64,000 bases of DNA from Azadirachta indica (GCA_022749755.1 CM040451.1:15008357-15072356), one strand, 5' to 3'. Numbered from the stretch's first letter, positions 13,060-24,905 are shown. Numbers and translations: made by a program. Notes: generated from the letters alone by a model not told the origin.

Positions 13060-14310
13060 AAGGTAGTGGCTAATGAGCTCAAATAATAATGGAAACTATT
13101 TCATATCGATGTTGAAGGTGTATTTCCTTATGGCAATCTCACTGAAGAAGTATCTACGAAGCCTTCTCACAGATATTTGCTCCCTCTACATTAGAGTGAA
13201 AGATTTGGCTTGCCTTGTGGGCTTAAATAATTGCAAGCCCCTTAAGCCTAGTTTTAAAAATTTAGAAATACAGTTCAACAATTTGATTTTCACTCTATAT
13301 TCCATAACTTCACTCTTTTATCTACCACACAGATCATAGATGCACTATTTTATTGCTTTTTACATGGATGATGTAATTATTATTGGGATGATTTTGATAA
13401 TAATTTACTATCCACATCTCCTTTTTACAACTTTTTAAGTTGAACAATCTTAATCATCATAATTGCTTTCTTAGTCTTGAGGTACTATTTGATTCTAATA
13501 TTTTTTTAAAGCTAAATATACACGTGATCTCCTCGCTCAAGTTGGTTTGACTAACAACACGATAATTTTTACTCTACTTAAATGAAATGTCAAAATAACA
13601 CAACTTCATAAAACTCCTTTTTTTGATATATTATATTTTTAATCGATAATTAGTTGTCAGTTTAATTTATCTTATAATTACTGATTTTAATATTTCTCAT
13701 GTTATTCATATTATTAGTCAATACATATCTACACCTCGTTCTACTCATTATTTAAATGTTCTCCACATTAACTTCTTTAATACATTAAAAGCAACCTTTT
13801 TTCATAGTCCCTGCTTCTCTACACAGCCATCCCTTCACCTTCGTGCTTATTGGGCTGATAACCCTACTCATCATTGTTCTACTATTGGTCTATGTCTTTT
13901 TTTGGGCAATCCTCTCATTTTCTAGTGATGTAAGAAACAATCATTGTTGCATGATTAGATACTGAAACCTGATATTGTGCTCTTGTTGATACTAGTTAAG
14001 AAATTATTTGGCATCATTGGTTGTATAATACGAGTGTTTGTTAGGGCTACATCTCTTTTTTATGACAATCGCTATGCTATCCAAATCGCTGATAGTGATA
14101 TTCTTCACTAATGTTTTAAGCATATTGAGGCAGATTATCACTTATTTACTAGCATGTCAATTAAGACCATATCACACTTTATTTTGTATCCTCATCTAAT
14201 CAATGAACATATATTTTTACTAAATGTTAGCAACGTAATCGCTTTTGTAACTTGACATTTAAACTCAAACTTGCCTTTACTATGCCATTTTGAGTTAGGC
14301 GGTTAGGGTG
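13060..14310 (+). pseudogene. decayed Ty1/copia pol (reverse transcriptase / RNase H)
   Basis: Translation in shifting frames gives copia pol landmarks in the right order. The block near 13095-13330 resembles the pre-catalytic RT region (VEGVFPYGNLTEEVY, then ...LNNCKPLKPSFKNLEIQFNN). The catalytic YVDD-like motif reads FYMDDVIIIG near 13357-13390. The region near 13525-13620 recalls LLAQAGLTDN. The RNase H part reads LRAYSDADWAG-like near 13825-13870, followed by a degraded ADYH/FLY block up to 14200. Stops and frameshifts are frequent, so it cannot make a polymerase. It is annotated only as a broken host-genome retrotransposon remnant. Confidence 0.75.
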
Positions 14311-14480
14311 TTAGCATTCTTCTTAGATTAATCTTATAAAAAGCACATTATTTTTTTCAACTAGAATTTTGTCTTTTTTCTGACTTATGTTGATTAGATT
14401 TTCTAGTTAATGTTCGTTTATTATGCCAATATAGAGGCATGCTCATGCACATAATTAATTGCTTCACAAATAAAGAAATA
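14311..14480 (+). repeat. 3' LTR remnant of the Ty1/copia element
   Basis: It starts TGTTAGCATTCT directly after the pol remnant and matches 12219-12385 over most of its length. Together with the left copy it frames an element of about 2.2 kb, so most of gag, protease and integrase is gone. Confidence 0.45.
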
Positions 14481-16220
14481 TGTTATATTTTCAATATAAA
14501 ATATATTATTCAATTGATCGAATGTCAATAATGAGAGAACTCAATCGTCTCAAAACTCCATTAATATAAATATATACATACAAACAAATTTTTAAAAGAT
14601 TTGAGTTCAAATTAAATTCAATTTATGCCAAAATTAAAGACCAAATGCTGAGAGACATCGAGTCAAAACCTCAATATGTAGTATCTTCAGACAAAATTTA
14701 ATGTTGGATTGATATAATTTTATTGCAACAACAAATATTTATATGGTTTAAAATGGTTATCAAAAATATATTTTTTTAATATATGTGAATATTTCATTCA
14801 TATATTGTGTACAAGATCTAGTTAACGTATTGCTACTAGCTAGCCAGATTGACCTCTCTTTGACCTTCGATTTCATTTGATCTACTCCTTCACTTTGATT
14901 TTCCATCGAAATTTACTGGCAAAATTGCACTCCAATGCTGAAGTTAGTGTTCGATGCTTGAGAAAATAAGATAAAAGAAAAAGGGAATGTGAGAGAAAGT
15001 TCGCAGAAACTTTTTAGAGAGATCACATATATTATTTCTATAAACTTGAATTTGCCAATAAATGACAATCACTCTTTGTATATATTGAGACTCTAACACT
15101 AATTTTGCAAATTCTAATAATAATTATTATCATATTTATTCAATAAATTTTTTTTGCGCATTCTGTATTTTACGAAAGTGCATTTTATCTTCTATGAGAG
15201 AAAAGATTTGAGTGCTACCAACTGTGTTAGGATAGAGTTTCCTTAAATTATCGGCAAATTGTGTCCACCGATTTTACATCAATAGATTATATATTCGAGA
15301 GAGAGATTCGTCGATAAATTGTTGATCTTGTATCAACAAATTATACATATGAGAGAGACATCGTATTTAGTATTATATTGACATATTTTATATGTGAGAG
15401 ATAGATATAATTTTTGAGGACCCATAAAAAGATAAGTAAAAAAAAAAAATTCTAATAGTATTGTCTAATTAAATTATTCACGTATTTTAAGTTTTTTATC
15501 TCTTACAAATTTTATTATGATTGACTTATTTTAAATGGAATATTTAGGTGAAACTTTTCATGATATCTAAAACTTTTTCCATTGCCCAACGTGATTCATG
15601 GTAAATGCATATATGCTTGAAAATTTACTTCGAAATTAATGTTATGTACTTAATCAATGCTCAAATAATTAAAATAATTATCCGCCCCAATTGCTTTAAG
15701 CAATTAGTTAGAATTAATTAATCAATCATTCAAACTATATCTATATATATATATATATATACATATAAAGCAGTGGCACATCATTTTCCACTATTATTGC
15801 TGCTTATCCATTCAAATTTAAGCAACGCCTCATTCCCCTTCATCTCTATATACAATCACTTCTAACATCCATGCTATTATCACTTGTCTTAAATTCTATT
15901 GTTGGAATTTTACTTAATAACTTAAATTTTTTAAAAATTTTAATAGTAAGTTAATACAGTATTAGAGCCAAAATTCTACGTTGGATCTTCATCACCTACT
16001 CACTTTATCTTTATTAATTTATGTTTCTTCAATCTTGAAGTTTCGAGTTTTTGTCTTAATCTCTTGAATCCGCACATGATCGTGAGATCATATCTATTAA
16101 TTATTCAATCTTGGGGTCTTCGAACAAAATTAATATTAGTCTCTTGGATTCACATGAATGTAAGTTTGAGTTATGTTTGATGTGAATACGTTCGCGCATG
16201 TCATTGGTAGTTCGGGTTCA
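14480..16220. other. intergenic AT-rich DNA with degenerate tandem repeats
   Basis: No gene was found. At 15250-15420 a unit of about 65-70 bases with GAGAGAGAGA-type and ATCGACAAATTRT-like pieces recurs about three times. A TA run lies at 15737-15760. The stretch 15950-16210 has retrotransposon-like wording (TTAATACAGTATTAGAGCCAAAA) but no open frame. Confidence 0.4.
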
Positions 16221-16870
16221 CTTGGTATAATTTTTCGAGTAAAGTTTCTTGAAATAAATAATTTATAAGTAGAGTTCTTAATAAAAGTTTATTAGTTATT
16301 AAAGAGACAGATTAACAGTCTTTTTTTTTTTATACTTTTTTTACATTAATTTTTAACTTTTGAATCTGAACAAATTGGTTGAAATTGAATTTAATATGTG
16401 TATTAATTATGCCTTATTAATTAAGTATTAATTATATATTTCAAATTTAATCTCAACTGTTGGATATGTTTAAATCTAAGGATTAAAAATTGATGTAAAA
16501 GAAAGTGTAAAAAAATTAGGCTACTAATCCTTTTTCATTGTTAAATTTATTAATTGTTTGATTGTCATAAATAATTTTGAAAAAAATTGTGTATTTATTT
16601 TAAAAGGCAAATTTTTAAAATCATGTTATAAAAAAATAATAAAATTTTTTAAATAATAAAGTAATTTAAATAATTTAATTTTTTTAAAAACTTGAGAAAC
16701 TCTATTGTCAAAAACCCAAAATTTGAGCCTTCTTATAGATAAAAAAAAATAGTATTTTTGGTTTTCAAAATTCTTTCTTCAATATCAATCAAATGAGATT
16801 GAGAAGTATTTTTAATATTAAAAAGAACCCTTTTGTTGCAATCAAACAAGAACTTAAGAGTAAGAAAATA
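16220..16870. repeat. dispersed repeat family R1, copy 2 (minus orientation), interrupted
   Basis: The left part 16220-16312 (GGTATAATTTTTCGAGTAAA ... TAAAAGTTTATTAGTTATT) and the right part 16545-16870 (TTATTAATTGTTTGATTGTC ...) align with the contiguous copy at 26555-26890. The gap between them is filled by the MITE-like repeat at 16313-16540. Confidence 0.5.
16313..16540. mobile_element. MITE-like element nested in repeat R1
   Basis: Terminal inverted repeats are visible: TTTTTTTACATTAATTTTTAA near 16340-16360 faces TTAAAAATTGATGTAAAAGAAA near 16483-16504, and a second inner pair GGTTGAAATTGAATTTAA / TTTAATCTCAACTGTTGG follows. It aligns with the window's first 155 bases. It interrupts R1 copy 2, so it inserted after that repeat. 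No open frame. Confidence 0.55.
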
Positions 16871-17029
16871 AATTTAGACCCCATATAAATAAAAATATAG
16901 ACAGTTAAAAGATCTTTAAAAAAAATTAGTTAAGTTTAGATCAAAGACAAATTCTAACTAATATCCTTAAAGGTTATTGCTGTAGCTTACCTAATAACTT
17001 AACCTTTTGAGTCCAATATATACAAATAA

Positions 17030-17115
17030 TTTTTTTATCTTTTTCTTCTTCCTCTTTACGAACGAATAAGCTTTTGTCTTTTTCTTCTTTCTCTGTACGA
17101 ATGAATGCAAGCTCG
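17030..17115. repeat. 38-bp tandem direct repeat in the protease promoter
   Basis: TCTTTTTCTTCTTCCTCTTT and the bases after it (17039 onwards) recur 38 bases later with a few changes. Directly after the second copy lies a CG-rich string (CTCGCGCGGCGCGC, about 17112-17125), rare in this AT-rich DNA and resembling CGCG-box elements. Confidence 0.55.
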
Positions 17116-17259
17116 CGCGGCGCGCACATTCTTACCAAAAACGTTCAAAAAGAAAACCCTACCTTACTCAGATTCATTCTTATTCTTCATGAAACAGCTG
17201 TTAGTTTCTCAGATCATGCAATAAAACCCTAATCGCCTTCATTTAACTTCAATTTCCTC

Positions 17260-17267
17260 TATAAATA
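17260..17267 (+). promoter_or_regulatory. TATA box of the aspartyl protease gene
   Basis: TATAAATA lies 52 bases before the chosen ATG (17320). A start of transcription about 25-35 bases downstream gives a leader of some 25 bases. This position argues against any translation start upstream of 17290, because that DNA would be promoter. Confidence 0.65.
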
Positions 17268-17319
17268 CTTGCCATGTCTCCACCCATTTCATCTCATTAC
17301 ACAAAGAAGCAAACCTCCG

Positions 17320-18771
17320 ATGGCAAAACATTGCACCAATATTGCCACTTTTCTTTTCTTTCTCCTCTTTGCATCCTTCAGCTTCCACCAAACCCTAGCA
17401 AGAGTTCAGATATTAAACCATGAAGAACACTCGCTAATCCTTGGTCTTACAAATTCTAGGGTTTCCCTTTCTCTTCCCAGAGATTCCAAACGTTCTTTCT
17501 CAAAGAAACCCTCAGAAGCATCAGACATAATGGAGCCTCTGAGAGAAGTCAGAGATGGTTATTTGATATCTCTGAATATTGGTACACCGGCTCAGGTCAT
17601 TCAAGTGTATATGGATACTGGCAGTGATCTAACTTGGGTTCCCTGTGGGAATCTCCCTTTTGATTGCATGGATTGCGATGATTACAGGAACAACAAGTTA
17701 ATTCCAATTTTCTCTCCTTCTCGTTCTTCTTCTTCCTACAGAGATACCTGTGGAAGTCCTTTCTGCATTAATATTCATAGCTCTGATAACTCTTTTGATC
17801 CATGCACTGAAGCCGGTTGCTCATTGAATACACTTCTCAAATCTACTTGTTCCAGGCCTTGTCCTTCATTTGCATACACATATGGTGAAGGAGGACTCGT
17901 AATCGGAACCCTAGCTAAAGATACACTTAGGGTTCATGGAACTAGCCCTGGAATCACCAGGGATATTCCAAAGTTTTGTTTTGGGTGTGTAGGATCAACT
18001 TATCGAGAACCTATAGGGATTGCAGGGTTTGGTAGAGGTGCACTTTCACTTCCTTCACAACTAGGGTTTCTTCAAAAGGGTTTCTCCCATTGTTTCTTGG
18101 CATTCAAGTATGCAAACAACCCTAATATTTCAAGCCCTTTGATCATAGGAGATGCTGCAATATCCTCTAACGAAAGTTTGCAGTTCACCCCAATGTTAAA
18201 GAGCCCCATGTATCCTAACTACTATTACATAGGCCTGGAGTCCGTTACTGTCGGCAATAGTTCTTCAGCTGCGGTACCCTTAAGCTTAAGGGAGTTTGAT
18301 TCACAGGGAAATGGGGGATTGTTGATTGATTCAGGCACAACTTACACTCATCTCCCAGAGCCATTTTACTCACAACTTCTCTCAATTCTTCAGTCAATGG
18401 TAACATATCCTAGAGCCAAAGAAGTAGAAGAAAGAACAGGATTTGATCTTTGTTATAGAGTTCCATGTCCAAACAACACATTTACAGACAGTCTTTTCCC
18501 CTCAATAACATTCCATTTCTTAAACAATGTGAGCCTGGTTTTGCCTCAGGGAAACATTTTCTATCCCATGAGTGCACCAATCAACTCAACTGCTGTAAAA
18601 TGCTTGTTGTTCCAAAGCATGGATGATGGTGATTATGGACCAGCAGGTGTTTTTGGGAGCTTCCAGCAGCAAAATGTAGAAGTGGTGTATGACTTGGAAA
18701 AGGAGAGAATTGGGTTTCAACCAATGGACTGTGCATCAGCTGCTTCTGCACAAGGACTTCACAAAAAGTGA
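17320..18771 (+). CDS. secreted aspartyl protease (A1 family, nepenthesin-like), intronless, 483 residues
   Basis: One uninterrupted frame of 484 codons. The first ATG after the TATA box is at 17320 and is followed by a classic signal peptide (hydrophobic run FLFFLLFASFSF at about residues 11-22, then LARV). A propeptide-like stretch precedes the mature enzyme. Catalytic motif one is DTGSDLTW with Asp99. A flap-like Tyr sits in FAYTYGEGG near 188, and catalytic motif two is DSGTTYTH with Asp337. A Cys-rich insertion after the first motif (about residues 109-180, with about nine cysteines) is the nepenthesin-type hallmark. The frame is open upstream to 17269 without another ATG. The family hydrolyses proteins in the secretory pathway, vacuole or apoplast; no specific substrate can be inferred. 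Arabidopsis At5g45120 is the relative I expect, from memory. Confidence 0.93.
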   Translation: MAKHCTNIATFLFFLLFASFSFHQTLARVQILNHEEHSLILGLTNSRVSLSLPRDSKRSFSKKPSEASDIMEPLREVRDGYLISLNIGTPAQVIQVYMDTGSDLTWVPCGNLPFDCMDCDDYRNNKLIPIFSPSRSSSSYRDTCGSPFCINIHSSDNSFDPCTEAGCSLNTLLKSTCSRPCPSFAYTYGEGGLVIGTLAKDTLRVHGTSPGITRDIPKFCFGCVGSTYREPIGIAGFGRGALSLPSQLGFLQKGFSHCFLAFKYANNPNISSPLIIGDAAISSNESLQFTPMLKSPMYPNYYYIGLESVTVGNSSSAAVPLSLREFDSQGNGGLLIDSGTTYTHLPEPFYSQLLSILQSMVTYPRAKEVEERTGFDLCYRVPCPNNTFTDSLFPSITFHFLNNVSLVLPQGNIFYPMSAPINSTAVKCLLFQSMDDGDYGPAGVFGSFQQQNVEVVYDLEKERIGFQPMDCASAASAQGLHKK

Positions 18772-20450
18772 TTCTAGTGGTAGTTAATGGCAGTTCCTGC
18801 TTTATAAGCCTCCCTCCATAATGTATAATGAGAAATGTTGTCAGCTTCTAGATCTACATAATTTATATTATGTAGTTTGTTCTTCCTTTTTTCTTCTACT
18901 GGTTTGTACTTGGATTATGTCTTTGTATTAATTTTGAATTTATCGAGAAAATCAGAAAATTAATGTGCTGGATATATTCTTATTGCATAGCATTAGAGTA
19001 ACAAATTTTGGTGGAACAGCTAGCTTTATAAAGATTTTATATGATTAATTAATTAATATAATGGGTGTAACATGGTCAGTATGTGGCAGTGCACTGTGCA
19101 CATGCAAAATTAAATCTAATTAAATGATAATTAACCTAAAAATTTTTTAGAGGAATCATGGCCTCAAATCAATCCTCCTTACTAATCAATTAATTAATTA
19201 CTTAGTTATTAGTACTATATATGCAAATTCTCTCTGCAATGTACAAGTAGATAACAGTTACAGGAGGATCAGATCTTCTGCTGATATATATAAACTTTAC
19301 CTAATTTCCTTCTTTAATTTGTTTCCTTAATTAATAAAATTTGTGGTTATCAGATTGTGAAATAAAATATGGAAGGAAAATTCTTGACCATACATTCAAT
19401 AAAGGTCACATTATAAGAAGTAATAAAATGAAATAAAAATTAAAAATTTGATCATATATTAGAGAAGGGTCATTTTCAGATGAGATTTAGTAGAAATTAA
19501 ACCTAAATTTTTAGCCATAAAACTGACTACTTCCTATACGCATGCTTGAGTTTGATAGTTATAGCTAGGCTTGGACAGATTAGTTCTAAAGACTACACGT
19601 AGTTTCCCACAAGAGGAGAGTGGATTTCGTAAGGTACAAATCTCAACTGAACATGAGACAATTTAAATACATGAGATGAATTTAAATCTGTGATTTAGAC
19701 TAGGGCTTCTTTTAGTTTTGGGATCCTTCTATTGTATTTGAAAAGTTATGTTTAATAATACAATTTTTCATGAAATCCACTTATTTGTTATTAATATATT
19801 GACATTTAATACTTTTATTTCATTGCAACTATAGCTTTAAAACCACTTCACCTCAAACAATCCTTGGGATCATGCAATTGCACTTTTTAAGTGAAACTAA
19901 TATATACAAACCTTTGATGAAACCATCTAGGGTTGATACCTTTTTTAGTTTGAAATATATAAGCATATCACAACCTTCCAATATTTGGGAATTTTGAACT
20001 AAATTACAAACAACTATCATCTATTGGATAGACGGATATATGATTTGCTCATCCCATCTAAAACTTTTTCAACCCAAAACCTTTCTTGATTGCATGCACA
20101 TCCAGGGATCGTTTACTGCTCAACCCTACCCTCTAGGATTAACCCTCAAAATTTACTAAAAGGACAGAGTTGAAACCTACACATTGCAAACAGATAACAT
20201 TTCCTGGTGACATACCAAGCTCTATCAACCTGTCAAAATACGTGAAAAACATAGGGCATGTGATGTGTTGGGCTTATCGATGCAAGTAGTAAAACTTGTA
20301 TTTACATCCAAAGCCAATGCGTTTTGAAACTGAAAGGTAAAACCAACATGCCACACACGATTTGATTACAAGGGATATGCCACTCTCCAATTCAATTTTA
20401 TCAGTTGATACAAATGCAAACATGCATGTACAGTTCTGAATTTCTCAACG
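18772..20450. other. protease 3' flank and intergenic DNA
   Basis: The 3' untranslated region probably ends near 18850-18960. The remaining stretch up to the RABF2 gene is AT-rich with no recognised gene, transposon or RNA. Confidence 0.5.
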
Positions 20451-20569
20451 AATAATACACGAACGGAGCAAACTTGGAAAGATGAGACCTTGAGCGTCTA
20501 GTAAAGCATTACCGGAACTATTTAGAAGATACACACCGGCGGCAGTGCTCACCACCACCACCCAAGTAT

Positions 20570-23500
20570 CTAAGTGCAACACGATGAACTTGCTGTCCTT
20601 TCCCCAGGTCTATCCATAAGAACCATTCCAGATGGATTTGGTGCTGGCTGCACTCGAGGTAATCTCTTTGCTGTATCCAAAATTCAATAAAAAACAAATA
20701 ATAAATCACGTTTCAGCTAATAGAAGAGAGTGTATGTGAGAGATTGTATGTATGAAAATTCTTAATATCAGAGTAACTGCTCGCACAATATGACTTGATA
20801 TGTTTAAAAGGTTGTCATCATGATATATTTACTTTTCCCAAAGCTTATGATTATTTACAAAAGGTACAGGAATGTATGAACGAGAAAATGGCATTGCATA
20901 ATACCAGGAGCACAAAACAGATTTTGTTTTATAAATATCTAGACAATGTTGCAAACTCTTCAATATAATCGACAGAAAGCCATTTAACCAACCAAAATAG
21001 CAGCACTTACCTATTTCATAGAAAATGTCATTGACATTGGCTGCTGTCTTTGCAGAGGTTTCCATAAAGAATAGGCCATTCTCCTGCGCATAAACTTGTG
21101 CTTCCTACAACCATAAAAAATTTTAGTTAAAGAAACACCATGTAAGCAACAACCTTCCGCTTTCCCTTTACACCAAAAAAGAGGGGAAGAGGGAGAGTGT
21201 AAGCTTAGCACTATTCATAAAGTTGTTTCATCATTACCAAGTTTGAGCATACTGGCATTGATATGCAACAAAAAATTTCCCAGAGATCTCTCAATTCTCT
21301 TTGGGACTCAACCAAATCATAAAGATCCAATAAACTGCCCATTGTGATTCAAATAGTTTTTGATCATTTATCACATTATAAAATCCATTCACCAAGGATT
21401 ATAGCATTCTTTTCACAATTTTAAACACCCTATCCAAATAAGTATAGAAAATCATGACCAAGAATAACAAACCCACCCCTAGAATTCCAAAAAAAGGGAT
21501 GGCGGGGTGGTGGCCAACAAAATAGCAGTTTCAAAATATAAATTAAAAAATTGCTCTCAACCTTTATAAAGATAGGTACTATTAGAGAGGATATATGGGG
21601 CAACAAAATAGCAGTTTCAAAATATAAATTAAAAAATTGCTCTCAACCTTTATAAAGATAGGTACTATTAGAGAGGATATATAGGGCAAATTCACGTAAA
21701 TGCAGAATATATTATGCAACATTTTATACAATTATCAAGTATATTATTATACATAGCTAGAAGGCTAATCAAAGAATGCCCCAATTTTAAGTTCCTCCAC
21801 AATATATATATAGCTCACATTCAGAGTTCAAGATTCTTGGAAAACAGTTATTACGATTCCAGTTAAAAGTACGAAATGATAAAGATGTAGGCTGCTCTGT
21901 GTTATAAGAAGAGCAAGGAAGGAGCAAGCTTTGAAGTAGCAAAGCAGGTCAAAAAGAACAAAGAAAAGGTCCAACATTTTCACAATCAAGAGGCAATAAA
22001 AACAGGCAAAGATATGGTGTAATGTTCCAGGACGAAATATCAATTCAATTTATTTCAATTTCAACCCTTTTCATCCGAAAAGTTCAAACCTATGAGACTT
22101 ACAGAACAATGGAAAGAGTAGAATTATAATGAAAATAAATTATAGTGGAGTTCAATAAATAGCAAGTAATTAAATGGAAAATTATACAGAAACAGGATTC
22201 CAAATAAACAGTTTCAAAATTGAAAAGGATCTTTCTGATTCTCAAATGAAAGTCACAGACAACGTAGATGATCAGAAAAAAATAACATTAGGTTACTTTA
22301 CAATAATTACAACCTATTTAATACTTCACAATAACACTAGGCTAAACACTCTGGAAAAGAATAAACAAGCAACGTATTTAATACCTCTGTTAGATTTAGC
22401 AAAAGTTGTCAATGGAAGCATTTTGACCATATAATTAACGCAATCTATCACTATTCAATCCTTTTTCACCTTAAATAGACATTACAAGAATAATTTTTCC
22501 TTGTAAACATTGAAGCTAACAGGTTATATTCATCTTGAGAATAGGATTGTCTGAGATCTGTAAATTTTCAACACTGGTAAATTACAGAGAGTAGTGTTTC
22601 CAGAATCCTTTATAATTCTTATCACCTTACCAAGCTGTTATTCCTAGCTTTCATTCCTACCAGATCGAAGAAAAAAAACAAGAAGAAGAAATGAAAGGCA
22701 AAATCAAAGCAGAAACACTTATACTTGCCTCAGCTGGGACCTTCCTTGCATCCAGCAAATCAGCTTTGTTCCCGGCAAGTGCCATAACCATATTTGGATT
22801 GCCTTACCACCAAGAGAAACAAAAATACAGGAAACAAGAAATTAGCCACTAGATGCCAGTAAAATATATTCACATAATAAATTTTATAAGGAGCATATAG
22901 AAAATAAAACATCACATATTCTTTATATCCAGTACTCATTCAAAATAAAAGATTATAATATCACAACTAAAACCCAAAACTGCTGCTTAAGGATGACTGC
23001 TCAGAACCCCGGGAACTAAGTATTTATGTAACATAAAGAATCTCTACAGGAGACCTAAAAATGTATCATTACCTTGTGCCTGAAGTTCTTGTACCCATTT
23101 CTTTGCCCGCTCAAAAGAGGCCTACAAGGAAACCAAAAAAAAACAAAGTAAACAAGTAAGTTCTTGATTAAAAAGTACCTGAAATAATTATCAGCACTTT
23201 TAACATTAGCAGCCCAAAGATTTTATGGCACATACAAATGTTCTGAGTGTTAACTGACTTAATTCTTTAATCTCCTTTTATTTTATAAATAGCCGAGATT
23301 GTAGTGAAAGAGAAAAAAGAAGGACAAGAAGAGAGCAATTCAATACATAGAATTGCATATCCCTCCCCCTCCCAAAAGAAAAAATAACAATAATAATAAT
23401 AAAAAGGTATGTTGCATATAATTGACAAATGTAAACACGCGTACTCAATTCTTCTTCTCTCATAATGTAAGGGGCTTACATTTTATGTTTCTAAAGGTCT

Positions 23501-24621
23501 TACAACTTCAAATTCTTCTTAACTTATGGAATGGGGAAATAAGAGGCTTACATTGTATGCTTCTAAAGGTCTTACACCTGAAATTCTAACTAGTAGGTAG
23601 TTGAACAACAGAGGGGAATACTTACTTGATTTGATATGTCATACACAATAATTGCAGCTGCAGCTCCTCTATAGTACATTGGAGCCAAGCTATGATATCT
23701 CTCTTGACCTGCTGTATCCCAAATCTCAAATTTTACAGTAGCATCATTTACAGCCAATGTTTGAGAGAAAAAGGCAGCACCTATGGTTGATTCCTACAAT
23801 ATCAAACAATGAAAGTCAAAACTCTGGAATCCCAAAGCGACATGTTCTTTAGCAGTTATATGATAGTCGAAATACCTGAAATTCAACAAATTGGCCTTTA
23901 ACAAAGCGCAGCACAAGACTAGACTTTCCAGCTCCAACATCTCCAAGCAGCACCTAAAGCATGAAGCACAAAAAGAAAATCAGAAAGGAAAATTTATGCA
24001 AAAAATAAAAGTGACTTGAGGGATACAAAAGGCACCCATACAGCAATTGTAAACAATAACCACATAACAGAGAAGCAGTTAAATAGAATACTGCTACTAT
24101 TTGTCTATCAAACAAATCCAAATTTCACTAGTGTTGAAACTCATAGAAAATAATTGGAATTTAAAAGAGATGAATCCATTCATACCAATTATAAGCATTT
24201 TAGATTGACGGCATACCCATTCAACATAGAGATTGTATCCAACAAAAAACATACATCCGCAATAAAGATAGATAAAGCTCAAATCAGAGAATTCACAATC
24301 AAAACAGACCAATGACAAAATTAAACATCAAAGTTACGGGCAACGAAGCAGAACAGACACGGAAACAAAGACAAAAGCCTAACCTAAATGAGAAATGGAA
24401 AAAGAACGCAATCTGATCAAAATTCTAATAATCAGGTCAAACCCACATCAGAATTCGCATAAAGGAACACAAAAACAAACAACCCACAAAACAATCGAAC
24501 AAATTAAGATATTCCCATCTGCAAATTCCATCAAAATAGAATAAAAAACAAAAAATTGAGACGTTTGATGATGAAAACTAACCAATTTAGCATTGATGTT
24601 TTTGTTTCCCGTTGTCGCCAT
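20570..24621 (-). CDS. RABF2: RABF2-type small GTPase (plant Rab5, RHA1/ARA7 class), 7 exons
   Basis: Coding exons from the start: 24621-24583, 23953-23876, 23793-23626, 23121-23073, 22802-22729, 21104-21011, 20670-20570. They give 200 residues, the usual RABF2 length. All GTP-binding motifs are intact: GDVGAGKS at 17-24, switch I Thr42 (ESTIGAAFF), WDTAGQE at 64-70 with Gln69, NKAD at 123-126 and TSAK at 152-155. The tail ends SSSCCT, where the paired cysteines would be geranylgeranylated, as in conventional Rab5. Rab5 GTPases direct fusion and vacuolar trafficking at plant late endosomes. Six introns interrupt the gene; five are GT-AG, and the one after exon 5 starts with GC. I cannot tell whether it is the RHA1 or ARA7 orthologue. 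Confidence 0.96.
20671..21010 (-). other. last intron of RABF2
   Basis: GT-AG intron between exon 6 (AAATAG before GTAAGTGCTG) and exon 7 (GATACAG before CAAAGAG). The open frames overlapping it are exon 6 or exon 7 running into intron sequence and are not separate genes. Confidence 0.8.
21515..21686. repeat. two-copy 86-bp tandem duplication in a RABF2 intron
   Basis: The unit starting CAACAAAATAGCAGTTTC at 21515 is repeated head to tail at 21601 with only one visible difference near the end (ATATGGGG versus ATATAGGG). Near-identity points to a very recent event. It lies in the intron between exons 5 and 6. Confidence 0.9.
22727..22728 (-). other. non-canonical GC splice donor (GC-AG intron) in RABF2
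   Basis: Exon 5 ends with GCTGAG and the intron begins GCAAGTATAAG. Exon 6 resumes after GTTGTAG with GAAGCACAAG. Only this junction gives the conserved VPAEEAQVYAQ reading. The nearest GT (in AAGTAT, four bases downstream) would shift the frame. GC donors with an otherwise strong AG|GCAAGT context are a known minor class in plants. Confidence 0.85.
23468..23580. repeat. two-copy direct repeat (period 72) in a RABF2 intron
   Basis: GGGGCTTACATTTTATG followed by TTCTAAAGGTCTTACA at 23471 recurs as GAGGCTTACATTGTATG plus the same tail at 23543. It lies in the intron between exons 3 and 4. Confidence 0.7.
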
Positions 24622-24905
24622 GAAGACTGCGATCGATGACTGGATCAAAATCGGATCAAAAAATTAATATAAATTCAAAGAATCGTAGTTGGTATTTAGA
24701 AGAAAATTCAGATAAAAAAGAGGGATTGACTCTGACGAGAAGGTAAATGGAGAAGGGAAGGCTCCTTTAACAAACCCTTCTAAGGAATTCTAAAGGTACA
24801 CGACAGCGATTGATCGTTTTCTTTTTCCGCAGAATTTTTTTTTTCACTAATTATCTGTTTTTATTTAATTTTATTTTTATTTATTTCGTGAAATTTCCAC
24901 GTGGA
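24622..24905 (-). promoter_or_regulatory. RABF2 5' leader and promoter with a palindromic G-box
   Basis: The leader probably covers 24622 to about 24780. A palindromic CCACGTGG G-box core lies at 24897-24904, within expected promoter distance on the minus strand. G-boxes bind bZIP and bHLH factors in plants; use here is inferred. Confidence 0.4.

Noticed and set aside
17269..17319. Upstream extension of the aspartyl protease to 17269
   Set aside because: The codon at 17269 is TTG, not ATG, and it lies 2 bases after the TATA box, so it would not be in the mRNA. The ATG at 17320 precedes a proper signal peptide.
20829..21211. Small minus-strand frames in the RABF2 region as separate genes
   Set aside because: They are RABF2 exon 6 joined to flanking intron sequence.
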